Positions 48,561 through 61,509 of a stretch of 64,000 nt of DNA are shown piece after piece; the first letter of the stretch is position 1, and the number at the start of each line of letters is the position of its first letter. The translations under genes and the position numbers were made by a program. Source of the DNA: Sambucus nigra (taxonomy: Eukaryota; Streptophyta; Magnoliopsida; Dipsacales; Adoxaceae); NCBI GenBank assembly GCA_949130495.1, contig OX422211.1, positions 539,402,872 through 539,466,871 on the forward strand, in the 5' to 3' direction. Under the pieces are notes generated by a model. That model did no database searches. It worked only from the letters and a program-made list of their open reading frames with translations, and was not told the origin of the DNA.

Positions 48561-50770
48561 ATCCTTGCTCCTTTGAAAGGGATCATTCCACGAATTTGGC
48601 CCGAATACTCACTCACAGAGGGTAAAAAAAGTTTGAATCACAAAATAATCATATCACAATAGAATAATTGTTTAAAACTTGCCATAAAGTAACAAAACTC
48701 ACCAACAGAACCAATGCACGCCACAGTATAAACTTGCCACCGTTGAATGGCCAATTCACTCCATGACTCAAAACTTTCAAAAAATGAATACACGTACACA
48801 TACCACATCACCTTATAGCTACATGTTGAACGAATCGTAAAATTATTTGCTGAATACTAACTCAAAAAAGATGGGAAAGAAATCACCAACACAATAGGAC
48901 ATTGAGTACCCAAAATTAGTACATGTCGCTACTTACCTTTTACAAAAGTATCGAAGAAATCACTAGGTAAATACTCAACACTCACAATCAACTCCACTGT
49001 GCAATCAACCAATGAGTGACTAACAATGACAAGATGATGAATATACCACCTCACCAACTTCACACGATCTAAGAGGCACTGCTAAGAGGTTCATTATGCA
49101 TATAACAAGGTACTTTAAATATGTTTCTTCCCCAGAAAGCACAAATTCTACAACACCTTCAATTGCGAGAACTAAACAAGAAAATGGTTGTAGTATTAAA
49201 TCTTGTTAATCCAAAATTTCCACCACCGTGGATTTTCAGTGGGAAGGCTAACTCATAATTGTAATTCTCATAACAACGCGTCACGGGAAACATTTATAGA
49301 ACTTATTGTAAGCTCTTGTCAAAATACATCATCACCTTGTCCCCTGATATGCCCAAATTATACCTGCCAACTCGGAGGCACCAACCTTGGCCAGCGTGAC
49401 GACCGAGTTAGCAAGGGATCAAGTCAAACAGTTAGTAACCTCGTCGTTCATCTGGTCGACCATAGCCGACGTTGCAAGTAACATCACGATTAGGTATTAA
49501 CCGAGATCTACATGACTTATGGAGTCAGTTATCTATCATGTCGGCCACAGCCGACGGTGCACCCACCTCATACGTCAACCTCAGCTTGGCATCAGTCAAG
49601 GCGAACAAGGACTCATGGGTTCAACCACCCTTAAACATCATTATCAGCCCTAGCCGACATTGCAGTCATCAGTCGAGATCAATAATGTTACATGGGATCA
49701 ATCATCTGTAAATGTTATCATCGGCCCAGGCCGACGTTACAATTACTCCTACCCAACCTCGGCTAGCCCACCTGGCCGAGGTCATCATGAATAACCTCGG
49801 ATAAAGAAACGGTCAGACTTCACCAACCTCGTACTTTTCCAGGCCGAGGTTGTTCCAGTCAAGGATAAGGCTGAGAATTTATAAGTGTATGAAAGGTTAA
49901 GAACACGTGGAAAAAATCAGTTGTAACCAAATCAACCCCCTCACGTGGGGGAATATTTCATCATCATTCCCTACATGTGACAGTAACAAATGCCTTCACT
50001 AGATTGGCTAGATCATCACACACATGGTCATTGCATGCTTGGGGGGTACATTACACCCCCCAAACACTATATATACTTGTCTTCTCCTACCTTGAGAAGG
50101 ATCCTCAATTACAACCCTAGCTGAAACTCTGTCAATTTACACAGTAGAAAGAGAAAGCTTGGGAGATTGTATCCATGGTCGTTAGTGCCTTATTTCAGTG
50201 ACATTACTCACTCACTTGCACAGTGGAAGTAGGGCTAATTGGCTGAACCACTTACATATTGGTGTTCATCCTCTTCTCCTCACCTCACCTCAATATCTTA
50301 TATTTAGTATACTCTTGTGCTGCCATTGTTATCACTGGTTTGAGCTTACAAACACCTCGACGGGTGGTACTGTTTCCAGCATCATCATCCCCGATTTGAA
50401 TTACATGCATTATATCAATAACAACGAAAGATCCCACTATATGGGGGCTACTTTTACAATTTTATAATTTTCGTGAAAACTATAGGGGTTTGAAATGTAA
50501 GTTTTAGAAGTAGATGGTAGGTGCTATAATTAGGTCAAAAGTTTCGTGGGCTAGGTGGGGGTCATAAATAGATGGGTTTATTTGTTTTCAGTTATGTATT
50601 CGTTGGAGTAAAGTGATAGATAGCAGGTTTTACCCATATTTTGGAAGTGTAGTTCTTTAAATCCTCCGGTATTTACCCATCATATAACTGCTCAACGACA
50701 ACTCCTTTCAAAGTAAATATACTCAATGAACAAACTTAACTTAATGGCTCAACTGAACTAATACCAAGAA
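48561..50770. other. Probable LTR or leader sequence with short repeats, unresolved
   Basis: No gene. It contains four copies of an AGCCGACGTTGC-like motif (49460-49740), two CCTCGG/CCGAGG inverted pairs (49750-49860), and a promoter-like stretch with ACTATATATAC near 50067 followed by CT-rich leader-like sequence. This layout suggests an LTR, but I could not fix its ends. The last 70 bases before the solo LTR continue on its other side. Confidence 0.3.
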
Positions 50771-53700
50771 CGATGTGTAATACCCCATATTTTTATGGCT
50801 TTTAAAATTGGGGATTTATTAAATTTAATTGAGATATTAATTTAATATTAATCCGAAAGTTTATTTTTTTATATATTTACTAGCGTGATGTGAGTTAGTA
50901 ATTATTGGATATTTATTGAATATTAGTGGATGAGTAAATTAATATATGTGATTTATTTTATTAAAATTGTCACGAGTGAATAAAATGACAATTATGGAAA
51001 TTTAAGTCAGGACGCGCTTGTGTTGTGTCGGGACTAAATTATTATTATTAAAAATGAATAAATTATAAGTCGTCCGTATGGTCATTTCGAGTGCGTCAAT
51101 GTGTCCATAAGGGTTGATATAGTTAGAGAACTATACCCGGGGGTATAGTTTGGGCCTCGGGGCATTTTTAGGCCTAATTAACATCCGGGGAGGGTATATT
51201 AGACATTTTATATTTTTGGGTAATTAAACCCATGAATTTCCTAAGGATATATCAGCCTTTAGGCGTTGTCTTCTAGGGTTGAAAAACACCAAAACAAAGA
51301 ACGACCATTAGAGACGGAGTTGGAGAGCTTTCCAAGCAACTCAAGGCTAAAGACTCACCCGTTTGCACCGCCACCACCACCAAAGCGTAGATCGCGCGAC
51401 GAAGAACGCAACCATACCTTATTCATCCAAAAAATTAGAACCTTGAATCTCCAGGCAAGTATCTATCTTGCTTCTCTCTTAGTTAATGTCTCACCATGTT
51501 AGATTAGGAATGTTGGTCCTATGTTTCATGGAAGAATTTAATGATTTAGAGAACCCAATCACATGTTGTAGAGAAAATAAATATATTCTGGAATCTCAAT
51601 CATATGTAGAGGATTACCCATGAAATTTGAATAATTTAGAAGTGAGAAATCTGGAAAAAGAATTAGAACAATGGAAGTTCAGTGAAAAATTAGGGTTCTT
51701 GATAATTAAAGCAAATTGGACCTTTAATACAATCCCGTTGATGAATTTGTACATGTTTCACATAGGAAACCATGCATATATGTATTGAGAACTAGCAGTA
51801 ATGTTGTTTGGGAGTTTGGGAATCGATAATGGAGTTTTGGAGCAATTTGGAAGATGAAACCCGTAGGTTTAAATGACAGTTTGTGGGCAAGAATTGCTTG
51901 ATCGATCGATCGACCCAAGAACATCGATCGATCGACCCCCTTTCCTCGATCGATCGATCCCTCCTGGAAAACTGCATATTTTGCCCCTCTTTTGTTTAAT
52001 CCGGTTAAAATGTGTAGGAACCCTTGACTACTATTAATAGAGTATAGTGGGTTATGAAGAGGACCAGTAGGGTCTAGGTAGACTCCGTTGAATGAAAATT
52101 AATATGGGATGAAATTGTGGGTTACCGGGGAGTTATTCATTACCTAAGAAATTGTGCGTAAGTTTACTAAAAGATTGAGACTCGTAAAGGATTTTGACCG
52201 AGAGGTAAATGAGAGTATACCTACTGAAATTTTACTTATTGAGATAGAATACTTTGAGAGATGAGAAGTATGTATGAAAATATTATAAATGAGAATAAAA
52301 GAGACAAATCCATTATGCTAGATAATTGAGTAATTTGTGCTAAGAATGGATAATTATAATTATGGGTCGTGGGCGCACCTAATTTTGAAAATGTAAATAT
52401 TTATATATGAATGCGTGATTGTGCATATATTATGTATCTGTGTAAAAATCATACCTGAGCTATTTACTATCTCGGAGGTTTTCGCGCCGGGACAGTCTTA
52501 TCTCGATTGGGCTTTTATGGGGGATAACGACTTGTACCCTAGAAGATAGTATCCTCGATACAGGATATCTGAGAATGATAGTCACATGTTCTAAGAGACG
52601 TGAGGCTATGTGCTGACCTCTTAGGACCTGGAACTATGCTTCACCTCCATTTGTTTGTATATTGTGCTAATATAGTTCGAGAGTGATTCCGAACTGGTAT
52701 TTCCCTTAGTATGAGTGATATGAGGACTTGATAGCAGAGTATGCCAGCACCATAAATTTTATGTGGGGTGCCGATAGTATATATATATTATACGAGTGAC
52801 TAATAAATATATATATACTGATATGTATGGAAACTTTCTGCTGTGCGTATAAGTAGTTAAGTAATGAATAAATGTTTCAGCTTTATAACAAGTGTTCATG
52901 AATTTGGTAATGGTACTAAGTGATTCTAACTAACGTAAGAAAATGTAAGAGATTAATTTTCTAAAACTAAATATCATTGCCTTAGTACTTTTTGAGATAA
53001 AACTTCATGGGAATAAGTTTGATAAACTTATGAGATCAGTAGTACGGTAGGCGTGCACACTAAATGAGAGGTGAGAATTCTCAAGAGAGTATCGCATACT
53101 AACATGGTTGTTACAGTAGCAGGTAAGCATTTTAAATACTTGCTAAACTATTTTTTAAAACTATTTTATACTCAGGATCTAACCCGTTTCCTGCTACTTC
53201 TCTTTCTTTTGTATATATGTATATATTACAGGTGCCCAGTCACAGGGGCGTCATGCTTAGATTCTTTGGACAGGACGTGCTGCAGCTTATGTGGGAGTTA
53301 CATGCCCTTGCTTAGACGACCTCTTTGTTGAATCTACTCTTATTTTAGTTTTGATTAGTCAGGGCATGTGTTGCCTGTTTCCTTATTGAGTTTGGATTTT
53401 TCAGAGATTGATGTTCATTTATTTTCAATATTCGGTACTCTTTGGGATTTAATTCTTGTCAGGATGATTTCATTTGTAGTCTTTAAACTTGGTATTGGTT
53501 TATCTGAATGGTTAAATTCTTGTGTGTTAATTTCCATCCTTAACATTTATGTGATTCTTAAACTGTTAATTATTAAAAAGGTTTTCATATCTGAATTTAA
53601 ATAAAATGGAAATAAGGGTTTAACTTGTTTTGACACTTAGCTTAATTATTTAGGGTGTTTAAATTGGAAATTTATTTTGCAACAGTGATGCTAAGAATGA

Positions 53701-53777
53701 ACCAACCGTTTACCTTGATTTTAATTTAATAAAGGACTGATCACCCGATATTTAATGAGTCGGGGTGTCACACGATG
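50771..53777 (+). mobile_element. Solo LTR of the R-type chromovirus (2997 bp)
   Basis: 50776-53772 runs from TGTAATACCCC to GGGGTGTCACA with a perfect CGATG on each side (50771-50775, 53773-53777). An alternative pair of ends shifted by 2 bp gives AACGA/CACGA. It matches the R LTR in start sequence, the (TA)n site, the GATCGATC cluster (about 51899-51960) and the GGTGCCCAGTCACAGG block. No internal region is attached, so it arose by recombination between the two LTRs of a full element. Frames inside (51266-51502 and others) are unsupported. Confidence 0.88.
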
Positions 53778-53779
53778 TG

Positions 53780-54130
53780 GCTCTGATACCACTTGATGTT
53801 ATGAATCCCAATGAAAGATAAACGAAATTCACATTCACACACTTGCACTGCACATAATAAATTAAAGAATTTTCACTTCAATCATCTCATAATTTTGTTC
53901 ATAAATACTTAATTAGTCCAAGAGTTATAAACTCGTATTTATTACCTGATTTAAGCGTGGGGATCAAGTGTTTCAATCAAACATGGAAACTAAATAAATT
54001 AGGAAATACACACCTAGCGTCATTACCTTTAATTTTATCAAATAATTATCCATAATAACTAAAGCTAGAAATAAGAATAATAATTTATATAATATGGGTC
54101 ATCCATGCACATTGTCTCTGTCCTCTAACA
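53780..54130 (-). mobile_element. LTR end and primer binding site of a further retroelement
   Basis: On the - strand, GTATCAGAGCC (TGGTATCAGAGC, complement of 53780-53791) follows an LTR ending CATAACATCA with two bases between. So 53794 onward is the 5' LTR of a - strand element and its leader ran left, before the solo LTR cut it at CGATG. No partner LTR with the same terminus is visible. Family unassigned. Confidence 0.55.
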
Positions 54131-54850
54131 CTGCCGATGCCGAAACTAAGGAATGTCATAATTCGTGACCCTCGATGGTGACCCATCGGAGTTTTGGGTC
54201 ATGCTTAATCGTCTTAGTTAAGGAAAATAACTTAAAGCATTAGTTCGATAATAACCCACATATGATGCTAATTGTAGGGGATAAAATATTACCACACAAT
54301 CAAGTAAGTAAAATAAATGGACTAATAATAAAGACACATATTATTATAGTTTTCTAGCAAGTAAAACAATTGTATACGCCATTGTGGGTTAGATGTTTAC
54401 TATAATGACGATTTTAGGTGATAGACTAAACTAGACGAGGGCCAAGAGATTTGAGTTCAAGGGTGTAACTTAACAAAATTTTCAGGTGTCCCATACCTCT
54501 CATAGGGGAGTTCATTTGACTCTTCATTCAATATCAGTAGGTTTCTCCAACCCGATGACATTGATACTATATGAGATAGGTTACTTGTCGTATTAGGTGT
54601 CTCTCTTAAGACATCCAATTGACTTAGAATTCATCTTTTAGATCTTGATATTGTACTAGGACAATGACTCATCCTGCTTTTTGTGGCGTGGAACTGATGG
54701 GTCTATTCCACACATATCAAGGGTTCCCAAGATAATATATCTACATTCTTATTTAGATAAAACTTTTTCGGATTTTTGATATATAGGATCTTTCGGCTGG
54801 GGTGATCCCTGTATTTTCCACCCCAAGTAGGTCATTCTTTCACTGCTAGA
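54131..54850. other. Unassigned 0.7 kb
   Basis: Continuation of the LTR fragment or of the decayed Tat element to its right. No readable motif. Confidence 0.25.
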
Positions 54851-56600
54851 TAGGAGTGTTAAAATTTGACTTCTTTTCGTCGGCATTAATCCTCTTATCC
54901 TTAGATTTAATCGCTGCAACAAAAAAACTATGACATGGATTGGTCTCCCCTGATTTCCATCACTTCTTCCTCAATAAGAAATTTGAGTTTTGATGGAGTG
55001 AGGATGGTACAACTTTCATCATATGCAACCATCATCTCCTCAGTATGAAATTGTATGGTGTCTCTTGGCCAAAACCACTAATTCCACTTCATTGTTAATC
55101 AACCCTAATTTAATTGGACTTTTATATTCCTGAGAAAGGAGTTAACATTTTTTAGTTCCAACCAGTGGGTGAACCTTTGTATCTAAGTTATTTATCGTGT
55201 AGCCCAACTTTTCTAGAATGACTAGATTGAAAATTTCAGAAGAGATTCCTTGGTCAATTAGGCTCCTTTTAACATCTAAGTTGGAACATAGACGGTCAAA
55301 AGAAAAGAGTTTGTGTGTCGTCAATGTATATATCGAAAAAATCCTTGTCTAAAAAAGTTATTACTTTGTTGAAGTCAACCTAATCTATTTATTTGTTGAG
55401 GGGGTAAGCATTAGGTGGTCAACCTGGAAAGCCTGTTTATGCAGAGACAGTCCTAGTGGCCTATTGCATCTTTTTTCTAGTCGTCTTACCGGATCGGTGT
55501 AGCCATGAATATCTTATGACTATACTAGTCGACGGTTTGTTGACTTATGCTTGTCATGCATTATTAGTTTGTGCCTCAGCCTTAGGCTTGCCATTTTCCT
55601 CAATTATTTTAGGTGGCCAGAGAAGAAAAGTTTTTCGAGATGTGCCTTTAGCAGTTTGTAATTCTTTTTTATGACCATGATCCTTGTGATAAGTGAATCT
55701 CACCTTCGTTTCCATCGTCTCAAGATCTCCACCTATCTTAAAAGACCTTTTGAAATATGGTTTTTCCTTGATTTAAGGCAAGATCTTCTACATCAGCTCC
55801 TTAAATACTCTTTGTGTTCCTAGAAAGGATTCCAGGTTAGGGGCCAATTTTTCCAAGATTTTTAAGCTTTCTGAGCAACGCTTTGAGGGTTCATGATTCC
55901 CTTATCATTCTTCTTGTAATTAGGCTTCATAGATATTGTTTTCCATCTCAAGAAACTGATCTTCCTAGTTAGCACATTTGTATATTCTCTCTATTAGATA
56001 ACCAACATTATGGAAGGTAATGGACTGGAAAATATTACACTCTTTACTTAAGCCATATTTAAATGATGATACATCTAGCTTCTCACTATAGTCACCAACT
56101 TCATTGAAATTATCCTATCTCGGAGTATTAATGCATGTATGTCTTCTTCTTCTTCTTCTTCTTCTTCTTCTTCTTCTTCTTCTTCTTCTTCTTCTTCTTC
56201 TTCTATAGTTGAAGGGAAGACTCGACATAACAATGACATGTCAGTATTCTATAGGGCCATTACTTGCTGATAATGCTTAATGTGGTCGAAGGTGTCCGAC
56301 TTGTAGTTATATATGTTTATCTGAGAGTGTTAACTTCTAAAGTGTCTCACTATCTTTGATAGATTGAATGAACGACAAAACATAACCGGCTCTAAGGGAA
56401 TGCCTTGCTAAGTTTTTAGGAGTGTGTCCCTCATTGGTCGACATCCTCCCATCCAAATCCTTTCACAACCAGTTTCTCGTATCCTCTTCATGCACATTAT
56501 GCGAGGTAACATTATTCTCTCAGTGTCGAGTTCGAGCCTCCAATGCTCGACCATTAAAATTCTCTCCCTTAGGCTCCCCGTTTGAGAGAGTCTTCCATTA
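54850..56600 (-). pseudogene. Decayed Tat-type gag and protease
   Basis: Read right to left. A gag N-terminal part gives YKSDTFDHIKHYQQVMAL and LLCRVFPSTI (56310-56205). The capsid part continues after a microsatellite with SSFKYGLSKECNIFQSITF near 56050. The zinc-finger segment FTYHKDHGH lies near 55690. A protease piece follows at 55324-55142: VKRSLIDQGISSEIFNL, then LGYTINNLDTKVHPLVG. A linker with IRGDQ is near 54960. The order matches gag-protease of the Tat element at 37018-39465, but this is a different, much older copy. RT and the rest are missing. Confidence 0.65.
56143..56204. repeat. (CTT)n microsatellite
   Basis: 62 bp of uninterrupted CTT (about 20 units), inside the dead gag. 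It would read as GAA (Glu) on the coding strand. It replaces the conserved segment expected after CRVFPSTI. Confidence 0.97.
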
Positions 56601-56639
56601 CGCGTTGGTGATGCCTTTTTAGGATTACTTTGGGTCCCA

Positions 56640-57880
56640 CGATTCCTCCTGGCCCCCGGTATCTAAGTTGTTGTTGGACTGGTTAAGACTATTAATAATA
56701 AGGGTGAGACAAAAATATCCATTCACCCAATAACCCATCACCTCCAACCAAGCAACCACAATACCCAACCAAAATTCAGAGACCAACTCCAAAAAACCTC
56801 TGATGACCAACTCCAACCAACTTCCCATGATCATGTCTGACTACCAACTTCCGTGTGATCTCCGATGGAGCTGTGACGACTATCCGATTACAAAGTTTTG
56901 CAAGATAAAAATTTAAATTGAAAAATTGACCAAAAATTAATCTATAATAGAAACATTTCCCTCCATCTGAAGCTTGGCTGTCCACGCAAGGGCCATCCCA
57001 AACTTTGGACAAATAATAAAAGAAATAAACTTCTTTTTAACTCTCAAACTAAACCTGCTTCTTGATAGAGATAATGGACTTTCATTTCTACACTTGGATA
57101 ATGGAATTTTGGCAAATTCTACTCCAGCTAATCACGCTAAAATTTTTGCACATGAGAACAAAGTACCCATTCTAAATTTACTAAGCCCTTACGAATAAAT
57201 CCAAAACCATGTCTCACATTTTGTTTACATTGATGACATTCCAGAAAAAAGAACCACAAAGTAAAAAAATGTACATTACCAAATTGTATCATTTTAATTG
57301 TAGCATTTCTACCATTTCAAGTCCACAAACAATTTAAACTAGTGCAAAAGGGATTTTTTTATCTTCTGCTTATTAAACATAACCCTTAATTTATAGGGTT
57401 TGAAGGTATTTAGTCCCCAAAGGAGAGATTTGTTAGTCTTTGATCCTTAACACTTTGAATTTTGTTATTGGTCCTAATTAAATAAGAACTTGGGATAAAT
57501 GCAATGTCATTTACAAGGTATATACATGCCTTATCATGAAAAACCAACTATACAAAACCAGCAACCCATGAATTGTGGAGCAGTTAAGAAGATATATCCG
57601 TATAAACATAACTTCCAGGATTTTTAATAAGAAGAAATCATATATGGGTCGATGCCATCTAAAAAATCTGGGATAGGACTTAGCACAAAATAACTATAAT
57701 TACATTTGGGGGGATCTAATAAAGCCCAAAAAATTCTAAAAGGTAACTTCTATTTATATCTTTGCAAGTCAAAATAATCCATCAATCACTCAAAATCAAA
57801 ATTAATCAATTACTAAGCTAATATAAGTTTGTGATATATTCTGTTAATAGTATTTTATTTACATACTAAGCTTGTACATG
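56640..57880. other. Unassigned 1.2 kb
   Basis: No gene supported. Short frames on both strands (56625-57198) lack domains. Confidence 0.3.
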
Positions 57881-57887
57881 AATGCAT

Positions 57888-58689
57888 CCATATTTTCCTT
57901 TCCTTTATTGGCCTCCATTTCTTCAGCCTCCTCCAGATATTAGTTTCTCAATTTTTGCAACTTCAGTGGGGTCATAGACAACATCCCTCTTCACCATCAA
58001 CATAAGGGAATTGACAGAATTCAAAAGAAGCAACTTCATCTCCTCCGGCTTTGTGAACAATATATTGACAATCTTAGTTAATGTTAACATTTGCCAATTT
58101 ACATCATCACTGGGGTTACAGAGAATCAGGTGTGACACAGCTTCTGCTGCTTCTAATTTGTTGCTAAAAATAATGACTTCCAGCATAACACTTACCAAAC
58201 ATACTACCACTGCCTTTAATGCTTGATTTCCTCAAATTAAAACATTCTTGTCCATGTATTTTATGCTAAAAAGGGAATTCCAGCTGATAACATACTTGCT
58301 GCTCGTAATAAACTTCTCAATGGTATCACTGAAATCTTGCAATTCTGAACTACCCAAACTGAAGTAATAGCCGAGCACCATTATAATAGTCTCACCTCCT
58401 CAATGCAGAGGCACCTATAGAAGAATGATCAGACAAGTGAATGAATATAAGCATCATTCTTTTCAGAAGCATAAAGATTCAAAAGTGAGATCCTACATTG
58501 TGCCTCCTTGCACGCAATTGATTGCAGACTAGCTGTAGGTTCCTTGACGGTGACCACCGCATTGAAGAAGACAAAGATGTCTTCATCTTCCCCAAAAGAA
58601 ACTCTATTTTCAGAGTTTTCAAGCACCCTTTCCATAATATTTTTAAAAATATCAATCTGTCATACTTTTCCAGCAATGATGATAATGTG
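57888..58689 (-). pseudogene. Unidentified gene fragment, interrupted by Copia element
   Basis: On the - strand two well-formed stretches are readable. MERVLENSENRVSF to ASEKNDAYIHSLV (58635-58429) includes CKEAQCRISLLNLYASEKND, which looks like an armadillo-type helical repeat. A C-terminal stretch runs from MVVCLVSVML to KIEKLISGGG (58210-57923). Between them stops appear and an AG at a possible intron end (near 58413), so introns or decay are possible. I do not recognise the family. This is the only stretch in the window that looks like a host gene, and the Copia insertion at 58690 cuts it. Confidence 0.4.
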
Positions 58690-59246
58690 TGTTGTGCTAA
58701 AGCAAGACTATCTCTAGCGACCAAGATGATAAAACTCACTTGAAAATTTTATCAAACACTTCATGTACGAAAAACACCCAAGACGTTGTTCCGTAAATGA
58801 ACTAGTGTGCAAACTCCCAATCAAATCAACCAAGCATCAATGAAGAGACAATAAGAACATACAAGAAATCATCAAAGCAAAACAACAACAATATACCGTG
58901 GTTCACCCAAATTTGGGCTACATCCACCAAGGAGGATTTCTTATTTTTATAGATAAATGAAGGAACCCAAAGGTTATACACACATAATTTATCTCCCTTA
59001 GAAAGTCACTCACAACCTCACAAGAACTCACATCTCAAATGGATCCCTACCTTTCTTTAGCTTTGATAATTATCAAAATAGCTCTCAAACTTGTCCTCAC
59101 TTTCAAAACCTAGAAATAACACTTGTATTTATAGATTGGGGCCAAAATGGAAAATTTGTAAATAAACCAAAAACTAAAAAAAAACACAACACAAAGTTGG
59201 AGGCCCCTGCCTAAGTTTTAGTTTTGCCTTGAACACCGTAGGAGAG
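58690..59246 (-). repeat. 3' LTR of the Copia derivative
   Basis: Matches 61510-62068 until GTAGGAGAG. The true outer end may lie some bases further (for example at ACCAACA near 59257), because the partner is truncated there. Confidence 0.8.
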
Positions 59247-59939
59247 TCAAAACCAACAAACTCTAACCTTGCTATCCCTATGATACAACCAATCTCTAGA
59301 ATGTTGAAATTGAACCCTCTTGAAGATTGTCCCCCAGGCGATCCTCACGACCCAACCAAACTCGGAATACAAACATTCAATCCTCTCGAAGATCATCCCG
59401 ATGTCTAACAAACCAATACACTCCACTCGACGCTAAGCCAGCCCAAACTTCAACCATTAAGGGAGATACCCCAAGTCTTCACTCCAAGACTCCAAACGAC
59501 TCCATACGACTCCACCCGCCGATAAACCAGGTTCTAAGCTAAGAACTCTTCATCTCATGCATCTTAATGCTTCCCATGTAACCATACGATCAATCACTCT
59601 CCTCATATAACCCGATGAGTACACCCCCACACCCCCCCACACCATACATATAGCATACTCCCTCATTACACGGAAAGTTCAAAAACATCAACACCATCTT
59701 CTAACTTGAGAAATAACCATGGATGAGAGGGAAAATCCTCACCTCTCACACCCTCCAAATCTCACCCTCGAAAGATGTACCAGGCCCTTATCATGGAAAA
59801 GCTCTCGCTTGCCAATGCTTGCCAATAATCACCCATCGACCTAACTTTAACTATCTACACACACCTCAAATCCATCACAATCCTACACCTCCTCGATTCC
59901 AATCGGCCAATGCATGTGTGCAACTAAACCGAGTCAACA
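59247..59939 (-). other. Non-coding 3' interior of the Copia derivative
   Basis: No integrase, RT or RNase H motif on either strand. Rich in short AC-containing runs. Frames on the + strand (59327-59542, 59723-59950) are unsupported. This stretch replaces about 3 kb of pol expected in a full Copia element. Confidence 0.5.
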
Positions 59940-60600
59940 TCACCCATTAGACCTAGAAGGGGACTTCGATCCATCCCCTCCACTAGTAGGTATTCTCCCA
60001 TCACTACTGTCTACTCTCGGAAAGCTAGCACCCAATGTATTCGCTTTGTTGACAAACGAGACATGCCTCGAACGTTCGATCACTTGTGCACACAACTTCT
60101 CCATCTTTCTCGAAGTCTGATTTAGATGATACAACCCCTCTATCTCCTCAACGCTCGCTAGGACCATACGACCACGTGTTACTTTTAAGACTCCACCCGC
60201 CACCGACACCTAAAAACCCTTGGAATACAAACGGCTAATGGATATCAAATTCTTTCGCAACTTTAGGACATAAGCCACACCACCCAAAGTGCGCTCTACC
60301 CTATTAAACTTCTTGATTTTCACCATCCCGATACGCTCAACGACAACCTTCTCTCCATTATCAAAAGACATGGAACCTTTTCCATTTCTTGTGAAAGCCT
60401 CAAAATATTCCCTCGTAGAGCAAACGTGATCTGATGATATTGAATCTAATATCCAATCATCTTGGGAAAGAGAGTTAACCTTGGAGATTGTGAGAAGTTC
60501 TCCAAGTTCATCTTCATAATTCGCACTCGCTACCGCTGCCCTCTTGAAATCAACCTTGCCCTTAACCTTGTCGTTACACAAAGGACATTCTCCAATCATA
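59940..60600 (-). pseudogene. Copia protease and GAG-pre-integrase
   Basis: A frame from MIGECPLCNDKVKGK includes DDWILDSISSDHVCS near 60460, the Copia protease site, where the usual D-S-G reads D-S-I, so the essential glycine is changed. YVLKLRKNLISISRLYSKGF follows near 60230, the canonical link to the pre-integrase domain. After a stop at 60210 comes VLKVTRGRMVLASVEEIEGLYHL (60190-60120), with the GLYHL hallmark. The integrase HHCC and core are absent. Confidence 0.82.
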
Positions 60601-61411
60601 TGACCCCAATCCTGGCACTTGTATCATTTCGTCCCTTTACCAACAACCCTCGATCTAGACCTACTACCGTCACTAAATCCCTGGTTGGAGTTCCTCCCTC
60701 CATTTTTCCCACCTCCGTCTCTCGTCGTATGGCCTTCATTATGGGAATACCAGTCACCTCCACCTTCCTTCTTTATCATCATGACATGAGATTGAATATC
60801 TTGCACAACCTCATTGGAACAGAGCATAGACTTTCCAAACATGAGAGTGGTCACAAAATGCTCGTATGAATTGGGTAATGATGCAAGAAATAACAATGCT
60901 TGATCCTCATAAATGAATTGAATGTCTATTTGGTACAAGTCATTTATCAAGGCATTAAAAACGTTGATATGCTTCATCATATCCTCACCCTCCTTCATCT
61001 CAAGTTTGAAGAGTTTTTCTTAAGGAATAATTTATTTGACAACGACTTCCCCATATAAATCTCTTATAGCTTATCCCATATGCCTTTAGTCGTGGTCTTC
61101 GCTATCATGTTATTCAACACATCATCCATGTTAAGCATCTCAATACACAAAGTAGCTCTTTGATCAATGTTAATCCACTCGGCATCGGTCATTCCTACCA
61201 GTCATCCTTCTACCCCCAACAATGCTAATTGCAACCTCTGTTGGACAAGAACGCCTCACATTCGTCTTTGCCATAACTCAAAATTGATTTTCTCATCAAA
61301 ACCCTTCATGTACGTCTTCATTGAGCCACTCGATCCATAACTCGGATCCCATCTCTTAGAGCCTCCGCTCGTAGAGGTTGATTCTTGAGTACTCTCCACA
61401 TTTTCCGTCAT
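60601..61411 (-). pseudogene. gag: Copia gag
   Basis: Starts MTENVESTQESTSTS at 61411. FDEKINFELWQRRM is near 61270, then YMGKSLSNKLFLKEKLF-like sequence near 61040. MKEGEDMMKHINVFNALIND follows (60998-60940), then LLFLASLPNSYEHFVTTLMF, the UBN2-type gag pattern. A Gly/Arg/Ser-rich linker leads to the knuckle KCQDWGHMIGEC, whose first Cys codon is a stop (near 60626). Frameshifts near 61250 and 61020. Confidence 0.8.
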
Positions 61412-61495
61412 TTGTAACAAAAATAAAAGATAAGCCAAAATTTCGAAAATTGATTCAACCTCGAACCAAAATACCGGGCAAGCAATGCAACCAAA

Positions 61496-61507
61496 GCTCT
61501 GATACCA
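61496..61507 (-). other. Primer binding site of the Copia derivative
   Basis: TGGTATCAGAGC on the - strand (complement of 61496-61507), two bases from the LTR, as usual for Copia elements. Confidence 0.85.
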
Positions 61508-61509
61508 CT

